Assembly (NCBI RefSeq): GCF_020639365.1
Contig: NZ_JAINUL010000001.1
Location: forward strand, 6,881,130 to 6,945,129
Length of the DNA stretch: 64,000 bases
Direction: 5' to 3'
DNA from: Streptomyces flavotricini
Lineage (GTDB): Bacteria > Actinomycetota > Actinomycetes > Streptomycetales > Streptomycetaceae
In this document: positions 8,453-15,269 of the stretch, piece by piece
How positions within the stretch are numbered: the stretch's first letter is position 1
Layout of the letters: each line of letters opens with the position of its first letter
Translations under genes and position numbers: made by a program
The notes under the pieces: generated by a model
The model's database searches: none
What the model was told of the DNA's origin: nothing
The model's input: only the letters and a program-made list of their open reading frames with translations

Positions 8453-8524
8453 TGGACGATACTGGGATTGAACCAGTGACCTCTTCCGTGTCAGGGAAGC
8501 GCTCTCCCGCTGAGCTAATCGTCC
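8453..8524 (-). tRNA. tRNA-Val (GAC), copy 1 of 3
   Basis: 72 nt. The D-, anticodon- and T-arms match the two neighbouring copies, but the acceptor stem is GGACGAT/ATCGTCC instead of GCGCGAT/ATCGCGC. The compensated changes on both sides show that pairing is maintained. Confidence 0.95.
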
Positions 8525-8528
8525 TTGG

Positions 8529-8599
8529 AGGTGGAGACGGGATTTGAACCCGTGTAGACGGCTTTGCAGGCCGTTGCCTCGCCTCTCGGCCACTCCACC
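8529..8599 (-). tRNA. tRNA-Cys (GCA)
   Basis: 71 nt. The acceptor stem GGTGGAG pairs with CTCCACC, and the discriminator is U, as expected for tRNA-Cys. The anticodon loop contains GCA. It lies four bases upstream of the first Val gene in the same direction. Confidence 0.95.
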
Positions 8600-8638
8600 A
8601 TGGAGCTGCGGGGATTCTCGGGAAGATCCCCCACTTCG

Positions 8639-8711
<73 letters not shown>

Positions 8712-8891
8712 AGGTCACCGTGTTCGCTCCGGGGTTTTCCCCCTTCGCTCCCTGGCGACGTGTTGAACTCTAGCGGATTCCCGGGCCAGCTCAAAAACGC
8801 GTTTCCGCAGCGTGCTGCCGCTCGATCACCACCGGTCACCCGGCGGTCACCTCACCGGCGCCGCGGCGCCACCGGTCATAGACTCGCAGCC

Positions 8892-9947
8892 GTGCACGAC
8901 CTGCTTCCCCTGGCCCGCTTCGGCGGCCTCCTCGCGACCGACCTCCGAGACGTCACCAGCGACCCCTCCGCCCTCGACTCGACGGGCTTCTGGGCGGTCG
9001 CCGCGGACTTCGAGGGCCGGCTGGTCTGCGCCCGCTTCGGCGACATACGCCCCGACCCCGTCCCGCCGCCCGTCCCGGGGGCCTGGCGCGGCCCCGCCGC
9101 CGACCAGTGGTCCTCCTCCCTCGACCGCGCGGCCTACACGGCCGGCGTACGCCGCATCCGCGAGCACATCGCCGCCGGCGAGGTCTACCAGGCCAACCTC
9201 TGCCGCGTGATGTCCGCGCCACTGCCCGACCCCGACCGGGCCGATGTCGACGCCCTCACGGCGCTGCTCGCCCGCGGCAACCCGGCCCCGTACGCAGGAA
9301 CGATTCGGCTGCCGGCCCACGGCGTCGAGATCGCCACCGCCTCCCCGGAGCTCTACCTGCGCCGGGTCGGCCGCCACGTGGAGTCCGGCCCCATCAAGGG
9401 CACCGGCCGCACGGCCGCCGACCTGCTGCCCAAGGACCACGCCGAGAACGTCATGATCGTGGACCTCGTGCGCAACGACCTCGGCCGGGTCTGCGCCACC
9501 GGCTCCGTCACCGTGCCCGAGCTGTGCGCCGTCGAGGAGCACCCGGGCCTGGTCCACCTCGTCTCCACCGTCAGCGGCGAACTCGCCGACGGCGCCGGCT
9601 GGCCCGAGCTGCTCGCCGCGACCTTCCCGCCCGGATCCGTCACGGGCGCCCCGAAGTCCTCCGCGCTGCGGATCATCGAGGCCCTGGAGACCGCCCCCCG
9701 CGGCCCCTACTGCGGGGGCATCGGCTGGGTCGACGCCGACCGCGGCACCGCCGAGCTGGCCGTCGGCATCCGCACCTTCTGGATCGACCGCCGCCGCCCG
9801 AGCGGTCCGAGCCTGCTCTTCGGCACCGGCGCCGGCATCACCTGGGGCTCAGACCCCGACCGCGAATGGGCCGAGACGGAGCTGAAGGCCGCCCGGTTGC
9901 TCAGGGTAGCGTCGGGAACCCATGAGGTGACCGGCACCCCTGGGTGA
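8892..9947 (+). CDS. pabB: Chorismate-binding enzyme, aminodeoxychorismate synthase component I-like
   Basis: 351 aa from GTG 8892; homology begins there, although the frame is open upstream through the tRNA genes. The whole protein is the chorismate-binding fold of the anthranilate/ADC synthase family: GEVYQANLCR, SGPIKGTGRT, VMIVDLVRNDLGRV, VHLVSTVSG, PPGSVTGAPK and FGTGAGITWGSDP are all present. It aminates chorismate to 4-amino-4-deoxychorismate using ammonia from a glutaminase partner not present here. The next gene encodes a class IV aminotransferase, the fold of ADC lyase, so the pair probably makes p-aminobenzoate for folate. Anthranilate synthesis is less likely given that partner. 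Confidence 0.88.
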   Translation: MHDLLPLARFGGLLATDLRDVTSDPSALDSTGFWAVAADFEGRLVCARFGDIRPDPVPPPVPGAWRGPAADQWSSSLDRAAYTAGVRRIREHIAAGEVYQANLCRVMSAPLPDPDRADVDALTALLARGNPAPYAGTIRLPAHGVEIATASPELYLRRVGRHVESGPIKGTGRTAADLLPKDHAENVMIVDLVRNDLGRVCATGSVTVPELCAVEEHPGLVHLVSTVSGELADGAGWPELLAATFPPGSVTGAPKSSALRIIEALETAPRGPYCGGIGWVDADRGTAELAVGIRTFWIDRRRPSGPSLLFGTGAGITWGSDPDREWAETELKAARLLRVASGTHEVTGTPG

Positions 9948-9963
9948 GCGGAGGTAACGTACG

Positions 9964-10785
9964 GTGAGGATCTGGCTCGACGGCGCGCTGCGGAACGCCG
10001 ACAGCGCACAGGTGTCCGTCTTCGACCACGGGCTGACCGTGGGCGACGGGGTGTTCGAGACGGTGAAGGCGGAGCGCGGCACGGCGTTCGCGCTCACCCG
10101 CCACGTGGACCGGCTGACCCGCTCCGCCCGCGGCCTCGGACTGCCGGACCCCGACGCCGACGAGGTGCGCCGGGCCTGCGCGGCCGTCCTGGAGGCCAAT
10201 CCGCTGCCGCTCGCCCGCATGCGCATCACGTACACAGGGGGCGTGTCCCCGCTCGGCTCCGACCGCGGCGACGCCGGCCCGACCCTCGTCGTGGCCGTGG
10301 CCGAGGAGACCCGCCGGGCGGACACCACCGACGTGATCACCGTGCCCTGGGTCCGCAACGAGCGCTCCGCTGTGGCCGGCCTGAAGACCACCTCGTACGC
10401 CGAGAACGTCGTCGCGCTGGCCGCCGCCCACCGGGCCGGGGCCTCCGAGGCCCTGTTCGCGAACACGGTCGGACGGCTCTGCGAGGGCACCGGCTCCAAC
10501 GTGTTCGTCGTCCTCGACGGAGTGCTGTACACCCCGCCGCTCGCCTCCGGCTGCCTCGCCGGCATCACCCGGGCCCTCGTCGTGGACTGGGTCGGGGCCA
10601 AGGAGGCCGACCTGCCCTTCGAGGCCCTGGAGCAGGCGGAGGAGGTCTTCCTGACCTCCACGCTGCGCGACGTGCAGGCCGTCCGGCGGGTCGACGGGCG
10701 CGCCGTGGCCGCCGCGCCGGGGCCCGTCACCGCCGAGGCGATGCGGATCTTCGAAGCGCGGGCCGGCGCGGACCTGGACCCCTGA
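9964..10785 (+). CDS. pabC: Class IV PLP enzyme, probable 4-amino-4-deoxychorismate lyase
   Basis: 273 aa from GTG 9964, behind GGAGG at ~9950. The fold-type IV pattern is clear: VFDHGLTVGDGVFETVK at the N-terminus, the PLP-lysine region (LKTTSYAENVVAL) in the middle, and EGTGSNVFVV and GCLAGITR in the C-half. Branched-chain and D-amino-acid aminotransferases share this fold. The gene starts 16 bases after the chorismate-binding gene, and that pairing is what points to ADC lyase (release of pyruvate to give p-aminobenzoate). Confidence 0.85.
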   Translation: MRIWLDGALRNADSAQVSVFDHGLTVGDGVFETVKAERGTAFALTRHVDRLTRSARGLGLPDPDADEVRRACAAVLEANPLPLARMRITYTGGVSPLGSDRGDAGPTLVVAVAEETRRADTTDVITVPWVRNERSAVAGLKTTSYAENVVALAAAHRAGASEALFANTVGRLCEGTGSNVFVVLDGVLYTPPLASGCLAGITRALVVDWVGAKEADLPFEALEQAEEVFLTSTLRDVQAVRRVDGRAVAAAPGPVTAEAMRIFEARAGADLDP

Positions 10786-10853
10786 GACGCCCGATCCGAT
10801 CCGCCCGCTTAATGGCTGTCGCAGGGGGCCGCAGGGCGGGTAGAACTCGATTG

Positions 10854-11678
10854 ATGACCACCACCCTGCGGCCGAGCGGGCCGCTTCAGCAGAGCACCGG
10901 GGGCGCGCGGTCGCGCCCGTACGAGATCCGGGTCAACAGCAGGCGCGTCGGCGCGCTGCTGCTCGCCTGCGACACGCCCTTCGGGCCGACCGTCGGCGAG
11001 ATACGCGACCTCGCCGTCGACGAGCCCGACCGGCGGCGCGGCCGCGCCACGGTCGGGGCGCTCGCCGCCGAGGAGGTGCTGCGCGGCTGGGGCTGCCGGC
11101 GCGTCCGGGTCTCCGTGCCCGCGGCGTCGGCGGGCGGCCTGCGGATGGCCCAGGCGCTCGGTTACGCCGAGTACAGCCGGAACATGTCCAAGGACCTCCC
11201 GGCGGAGCCTCCCGTGCTCCGCGCGGGGGTCGTCGGCCGCCCCATGACGCAGGCCGAGTACGAGGTCTGGCTCGTCGGGGCGATCGAGGGCTACGCGGCC
11301 GACTGGACCAGCCGCGGGATGCCGGAGGAGGCCGCCCGCGCGAAGTCGGTGGCCGATCACGAGCGCGCCCTGCCCCACGGACTGGCCACCGAGGGCGCCA
11401 CCCTCTCCGTCCTGGAGGCGGACGGCGTCCCCGTCGGCCACGTGTGGTCGGCGCCGAACGGGGAGGGCGCGTACGTCTTCGACGTCGCCGTCGCCGAGGA
11501 GCACCGCGGGCGGGGTCACGGGCGCGACCTGATGCGGCTGGCCGAACGCTCGGCCCTGGCCGGGGGCCACCGCGTCCTCGGGCTCCAGGTCTTCGCTGGC
11601 AACACCCCGGCCCTGCGGCTGTACGAGTCCCTCGGCTACCGGACGACGGACGTCAACTACGCCAAGGACCTCCTCTAG
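10854..11678 (+). CDS. Tandem-GNAT acetyltransferase
   Basis: 274 aa. Two GNAT-like modules are visible. The N-terminal one (about 20-118) has IRDLAVDEPDRRRGRATV and ends with AQALGYAEYSRNM. The C-terminal one (about 165-274) has VFDVAVAEEHRGRGHGRDLM and NTPALRLYESLGY. Both retain the R/Q-x-x-G-x-G/A-type acetyl-CoA loop, less well in the first. The substrate is unknown; double-GNAT proteins of this type include mycothiol synthase relatives, but the length and motifs do not single that out. It is separated from pabC by 68 bases. Confidence 0.82.
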   Translation: MTTTLRPSGPLQQSTGGARSRPYEIRVNSRRVGALLLACDTPFGPTVGEIRDLAVDEPDRRRGRATVGALAAEEVLRGWGCRRVRVSVPAASAGGLRMAQALGYAEYSRNMSKDLPAEPPVLRAGVVGRPMTQAEYEVWLVGAIEGYAADWTSRGMPEEAARAKSVADHERALPHGLATEGATLSVLEADGVPVGHVWSAPNGEGAYVFDVAVAEEHRGRGHGRDLMRLAERSALAGGHRVLGLQVFAGNTPALRLYESLGYRTTDVNYAKDLL

Positions 11679-11684
11679 CGGCGG

Positions 11685-12188
11685 CTACGCGTCGTCGGCG
11701 GCCAGCAGGCGATCCGCGATCGCCTCGATGCGGGCGCGCAGGCCCTCCTGGCTCTTGCCGCCGTCGAGGCGCTCGCCGTCGATGACGTACGTCGGGGTGC
11801 CGGTCACGCCGATCGCCTTGCCCTCGGCCTGGTCGGCGTCGACGATCAGGATGTGCCGGCCGTCGATCAGCGCGGTGTCGAAATCCTCGGCGTCGAGGCC
11901 GAGTTCACGCGCCACGTCCAGCAGTACGGCCTCGCCGCGCTCGCCGAGCTCCGCCGTGCGGGCCAGTACGGCCTCCACGTACGGCCAGGCCTGGCCCTGC
12001 TCCGCGGCCTCCTCCGCGGCCTGCGCGGCGGCGAAGGCGTGCTTGTGCTTCTCCAGCGGGAAGTGGCGCAGCCGGATGTCCAGCCGGTCGCCGTAGCGGG
12101 CCCGCAGGGCGCGTACGTCGTCCAGGGCTCGGTGGCAGTCCGGGCACTGGAGTTCGCACCAGACGTCGAGGATCACGGAATCGGTCAT
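11685..12188 (-). CDS. DsbA-family cytoplasmic oxidoreductase (FrnE-like)
   Basis: 167 aa from ATG 12188. A thioredoxin-like domain carries the redox motif CPDC at residues 15-18, and the cis-proline loop appears as GVTGTPTYVIDG. There is no signal peptide or membrane helix, so it acts in the cytosol. The family includes FrnE-type proteins, thought to act as disulfide isomerases or detoxifying oxidoreductases. It converges on the GNAT gene with six bases between their stops. Confidence 0.87.
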   Translation of the reverse strand: MTDSVILDVWCELQCPDCHRALDDVRALRARYGDRLDIRLRHFPLEKHKHAFAAAQAAEEAAEQGQAWPYVEAVLARTAELGERGEAVLLDVARELGLDAEDFDTALIDGRHILIVDADQAEGKAIGVTGTPTYVIDGERLDGGKSQEGLRARIEAIADRLLAADDA

Positions 12189-12358
12189 GGGCCCAGTGTC
12201 CCAGCCGCCGGGCGCCGCGATCGAAACGCACCCCCTGAGGAGGAGGCGCGACCCCGAGATCTCCCGGAGATCGGCACTGGATCCGCTCCGGGCGTGGCCG
12301 TCGCAGCGGTGGCCGGTGCAGGATGGAAGGGACGGATCGCCCACCCCTGGAGGACCGC

Positions 12359-12829
12359 ATGCTGGCCGAGACCATATGTTCCGCGGTGTCCGCGGCCGGC
12401 CTGGGCATCGCCGCGGTGACCGCGTACCGCAAGCGCTTCCTCGCCGCCACGCGCATCGCGGCGTACGCGCTGGTGCCGGTCGCCCTGGTGCTGACGGGCT
12501 TCGTGGAGTGGGTGTCCGGGATGGTCTTCAAGCCGTCCGTCTGGCTGGGCTTCGGGCTGCTCGGGCTCTCCTGGGTGCTGTTCATGACCACGCGCGCCAT
12601 CGAGCGGCGCGGCCTCGGGGCGGGGGAGAAGCCCGCCAGGGCGGCCAAGCCCTCGAAGGGCGCGAAGGCGGCCGAGGGGAGCCCCGCGCAGCAGGCCGTG
12701 GCCCCGGCCGCGTCGGCCCCCTCGCCGGGTCGGGGCGCCTCCGCGCAGCCGGCGCCCCGCCAGACCCCCGCCACTCCCGCGGACGACTTCTCCGACATCG
12801 AAGCGATTCTGAAGAAGCACGGCATCTGA
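12359..12829 (+). CDS. Two-helix membrane protein with Ala/Pro-rich tail, function unknown
   Basis: 156 aa. ATG 12359 follows GGAGG by about six bases; the in-frame ATG at 12323 is less likely. Two hydrophobic helices (about 25-50 and 60-80) form a hairpin. A long Lys/Ala/Pro-rich cytoplasmic tail follows, ending in a short conserved-looking segment, DDFSDIEAILKKHGI. I do not recognise a characterised family. The acidic C-terminal motif after a disordered linker suggests a protein-binding peptide. Confidence 0.75.
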   Translation: MLAETICSAVSAAGLGIAAVTAYRKRFLAATRIAAYALVPVALVLTGFVEWVSGMVFKPSVWLGFGLLGLSWVLFMTTRAIERRGLGAGEKPARAAKPSKGAKAAEGSPAQQAVAPAASAPSPGRGASAQPAPRQTPATPADDFSDIEAILKKHGI

Positions 12830-12905
12830 GGCTGCGGAGCGGTATCCCCGCAAGCCTGACTAGAAGAGGTGAACTCCCGCGTAAAGGCTGGCGTGTTGGG
12901 GGCCG

Positions 12906-13118
12906 GTGAAGCGCGCCCTGCGCGATCATCGCCCCGACATGCTCGACACATCGCAGGGCGACCCGCCGGTTCCCGCACCGGCCCCGGTCCCCGCCCCCGT
13001 CGCCGAGGAGCCGCGAGGCTGCCTCTTCGCGCTCTCCCAGCCGCCCCTGATGATCTTCCTAGGGGTGATCGGCACCCTCTTGCTGCTGGCCGCCGTGCAC
13101 GACCTCTTCCTGCTGTGA
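12906..13118 (+). CDS. Small C-tail-anchored membrane protein, function unknown
   Basis: 70 aa from GTG 12906 (59 aa if ATG 12939 is used; neither has a perfect ribosome site). A Pro/Ala-rich N-terminal half is followed by one hydrophobic helix (PLMIFLGVIGTLLLLAAV) near the C-terminus. Its last 60 bases overlap, on the opposite strand, the end of the CGNR gene. The start and even the existence of this gene are less sure than its neighbours. Confidence 0.5.
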   Translation: MKRALRDHRPDMLDTSQGDPPVPAPAPVPAPVAEEPRGCLFALSQPPLMIFLGVIGTLLLLAAVHDLFLL

Positions 13119-13736
13119 GCCGGGGGAGCCGAGGGAGGAGCCCTGCTGTGCGTCCTGCTGGGCGCCCGGCTCCGGGAGGCCCGCGTCGGCCTCCTTGCGC
13201 CGGGCCCGGTACGCCGCCACGTGCAGCCGGTTCCCGCAGGTCCGGCTGTCGCAGTAGCGCCGCGAGCGGTTCCGTGACAGGTCCACGAAGGCCCGTCGGC
13301 AGTCCGGGGCCTCGCAGCGGCGCAGCCGCTCCTGCTCACCGGATACCACGATGAAGGCCAGCGCCATGCCGCCGTCGGCCGCGAGGTGGTCGCCCAGCGA
13401 GGCGCCCGGCGCGAAGTAGTGGACGTGCCAGTCGTAGCCGTCGTGGTCGGTCAGCTGCGGGGTGGTGCCGGCGGTCGCCACCAGCTCGTTGATCAGCCCG
13501 GCCGCGATCCGCGGGCTGGACGCCCCGAAGACCTGGGCGAACTTGCCGCGGACGGTGCGTACGCCGGCGAGGTCGCGCACGCCGAGCTCGCCGATGTCGC
13601 TGATCTTGTACTCGCGTACGAATTCACGCAGCGAGCCGACGTCCGCCAGGCCGTCGGGCTGCTCCGCCTCGGCCGCGGTGTTCACCAGCGCGACGACGAC
13701 GTCGAGCGCGCGACGGGTGTCGTGGGGAATCTGCAC
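13059..13736 (-). CDS. CGNR zinc-finger protein, ABATE-type regulator
   Basis: 225 aa. The N-terminal ~125 residues match the ABATE (stress-associated, predicted ligand-binding) domain: DVVVALVNTAAE at the start and GYDWHVHYFAPG in the middle. Residues ~140-185 form the CGNR zinc finger: RRCEAPDCRRAFVDLSRN, RRYCDSRTCGNRLHVAAYRARR, with four Cys. Such proteins are treated as transcriptional regulators because of the DNA-binding-like finger. The last ~40 residues are Gln/Gly-rich, low complexity, and overlap a small gene on the other strand; the family usually ends earlier. No operator was identified. Confidence 0.88.
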   Translation of the reverse strand: MQIPHDTRRALDVVVALVNTAAEAEQPDGLADVGSLREFVREYKISDIGELGVRDLAGVRTVRGKFAQVFGASSPRIAAGLINELVATAGTTPQLTDHDGYDWHVHYFAPGASLGDHLAADGGMALAFIVVSGEQERLRRCEAPDCRRAFVDLSRNRSRRYCDSRTCGNRLHVAAYRARRKEADAGLPEPGAQQDAQQGSSLGSPGSQQEEVVHGGQQQEGADHP

Positions 13737-14023
13737 GGGGTCGCTCCTGGGGGCCGGGCCTGCGGCGACGGACCAGTGCCGCCGATGGGGGCCGACTCTA
13801 GCCGTGCCCGGGCGGAACCGGGAGGGACCTCTGTGGCGGACCCGTCACCGGGGACGAGGCCGGCCGCGCCACGCACACCGGCGCCGCCCTCGCGGACGGC
13901 TTCCGCGAGAACAGCGCCGGCACTGCCGTATGAGGTTTTCGTCCAGCCCGTACCGTCGCCCCGAGTCGGACGGTGCGGAGTGGCCCCCGGCGCGTGCCGG
14001 GAGGTGCTCCCTGAGGGCCTGGC
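13737..14023. other. Gap between CGNR gene and ssgB, with possible gene remnant
   Basis: 287 bases with no intact gene. On the plus strand a short open frame ending at the TGA at 13931-13933 encodes roughly 35 protein-like residues (starting DLCGGPVTGDEAGR) with no usable start. It could be the tail of a lost gene or chance coding-like GC-rich sequence. Confidence 0.35.
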
Positions 14024-14437
14024 TCAGCTTTCGGCCAGGATGTGGGAGAGCTCCTTGTCGAGGTCGAAGTGCCGGTGTTCGGTCCCGGGTGGAACCGCGG
14101 CGTCCGTCCGCTTGAGGAACGATTCGAGTGCGCGGGCGGGTGCTTCGAGCAGTGCTTCTCCCTCCGGTGAGCTCAGGGCGATGCAGACGACGCCCTGACC
14201 GTGGCTGCGGGACGGCCAGACGCGGACGTCTCCGGTTCCGGTGGGCCGGTGGAGGCCCTCAGCGAGGAGGTCTCGGGCGAAAACCCACTCGACCGTCTCC
14301 TCGGCGCCGGTGTGGAAGGTGGCGTGCACGGCGTAGGGATCGGCCGTGTCATACCGCAGGCCCGCCGGGACAGGCAGTGAGGACTCGCTCGACACAACGA
14401 GGCGCAGGTGCAGCTCGCAGCTGACCGTGGTGTTCAT
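14024..14437 (-). CDS. ssgB: Sporulation cell-division protein SsgB
   Basis: 137 aa from ATG 14437, the family's usual length. The sequence is that of the SsgA-like protein SsgB, with the N-terminal MNTTVSCELHLRLVV, FHTGAEETVEWVFARDLL, DVRVWPSRSHGQGVVCIALS and the C-terminal DKELSHILAES. SsgB localises with SsgA to future septum sites in aerial hyphae and recruits FtsZ, which links this window to Streptomyces or a close sporulating relative. The frame is open for another 22 codons upstream, but the protein family starts at this Met and a GAAAGG lies ahead of it. In S. coelicolor the gene depends on the stress/sporulation sigma factor SigH; a possible promoter is given separately. Confidence 0.97.
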   Translation of the reverse strand: MNTTVSCELHLRLVVSSESSLPVPAGLRYDTADPYAVHATFHTGAEETVEWVFARDLLAEGLHRPTGTGDVRVWPSRSHGQGVVCIALSSPEGEALLEAPARALESFLKRTDAAVPPGTEHRHFDLDKELSHILAES

Positions 14438-14496
14438 AAGCGCCAGGGCCTTTCGCTCAGTGTGCGCTCGGGGATTCGCACGTCGGCGAAATCGAC

Positions 14497-14522
14497 ATGC
14501 CACCTACGGTGCCGTTGTAAAC
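14497..14522 (-). promoter_or_regulatory. Candidate SigH/SigB-type promoter of ssgB
   Basis: Read on the minus strand, GTTTAC (14522-14517) is followed after 13 bases by GTGGCAT (14503-14497), about 60 bases before the ssgB start. GTTT and a G-rich -10 are the hallmarks of SigB-like sigma factors, and ssgB is known to depend on SigH. The -10 match is imperfect, so this is tentative. Confidence 0.3.
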
Positions 14523-14614
14523 CCCTCTGACCGTTTTGCGGACCTCTGGGTCCCTCGGACGGCGGATCCAAAGCGCCATTCACGTGTGCTTCCGGCTCCG
14601 GTAGATTCGGGCTC

Positions 14615-15085
14615 ATGAATACGGGGAGTGACCGCGGGACCCAAGGGTCCGCAGCCGAGTCCGGAGTCGAGTCCGCAGCCGACGACACGACCCAGCAGAC
14701 CACGGGAGAAGCGCAGCACGTATCGAAGGCTCCCGCCTTCATCAAGTCGCGCCGCACCCTGCACCTGAGCTGGCAGGTCGGCGTCTTCGTCGTCGGCCTC
14801 GCCGTCATCGGCGCGGGCGTGGCCATGCTCGTCCTGCCCGGCCCCGGCTGGGTCGCGATCTTCGCGGGCCTGGCGATCTGGGCCACCGAGTTCGCCTGGG
14901 CCCACCTGGTGCTGCGCTGGACCAAGCGCAAGGTGACCGAGGCCGCGCAGAAGGCGCTGGACCCGAAGGTCCGCCGCCGCAACCTCATCCTGACCGGCGC
15001 CGGGCTCGTGATCGCGGGCGCCCTGATCGGCTTCTACCTGTGGAAGTACGGGCTCACGCCGCCCTGGGACCTCAAGGACCAGTGA
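14615..15085 (+). CDS. PGPGW-motif membrane protein (TIGR02611-like)
   Basis: 156 aa. The N-terminal ~45 residues are polar and acidic. Two adjacent hydrophobic segments flank the signature LPGPGW (about 69-75), and a third helix lies at about 127-147 before a short tail. This matches the actinobacterial PGPGW transmembrane family, whose role is unknown. The gene is divergent from ssgB with 177 bases between. A tRNA-Val gene begins 46 bases after the stop on the same strand. Confidence 0.85.
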   Translation: MNTGSDRGTQGSAAESGVESAADDTTQQTTGEAQHVSKAPAFIKSRRTLHLSWQVGVFVVGLAVIGAGVAMLVLPGPGWVAIFAGLAIWATEFAWAHLVLRWTKRKVTEAAQKALDPKVRRRNLILTGAGLVIAGALIGFYLWKYGLTPPWDLKDQ

Positions 15086-15131
15086 TGGTCGGGAACCACC
15101 GCTGACATGGGGTAATGTTTGCGGTGCGTCC

Positions 15132-15203
15132 GGGCGATTAGCTCAGTGGGAGAGCACTTCGTTCACACCGAAGGGGTCACTGGTTCGAACCCAGTATCGC
15201 CCA
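15132..15203 (+). tRNA. tRNA-Val (CAC), first copy
   Basis: 72 nt. The acceptor GGGCGAT pairs with ATCGCCC, the discriminator is A, the anticodon loop TTCACAC gives CAC, and the T-arm is GGTTCGAACC. It differs from the copy at 18403 in two places: the D-loop has T where the other has C, and the T-loop has A where the other has T. Confidence 0.95.
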
Positions 15204-15209
15204 CCCGGA

Positions 15210-15249
15210 CCAAGGGCCCGGAGACTTCTCGAAGTCTCCGGGCCCTTGG
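15210..15249. terminator. Perfect 19-bp hairpin terminator
   Basis: Arms at 15210-15228 and 15231-15249 are exactly complementary (CCAAGGGCCCGGAGACTTC). It lies just after the tRNA-Val gene and before the stop of the convergent membrane-protein gene, so it can serve both. Confidence 0.82.
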
Positions 15250-15269
15250 CGTTTCCCCGGCTCCCGCCG

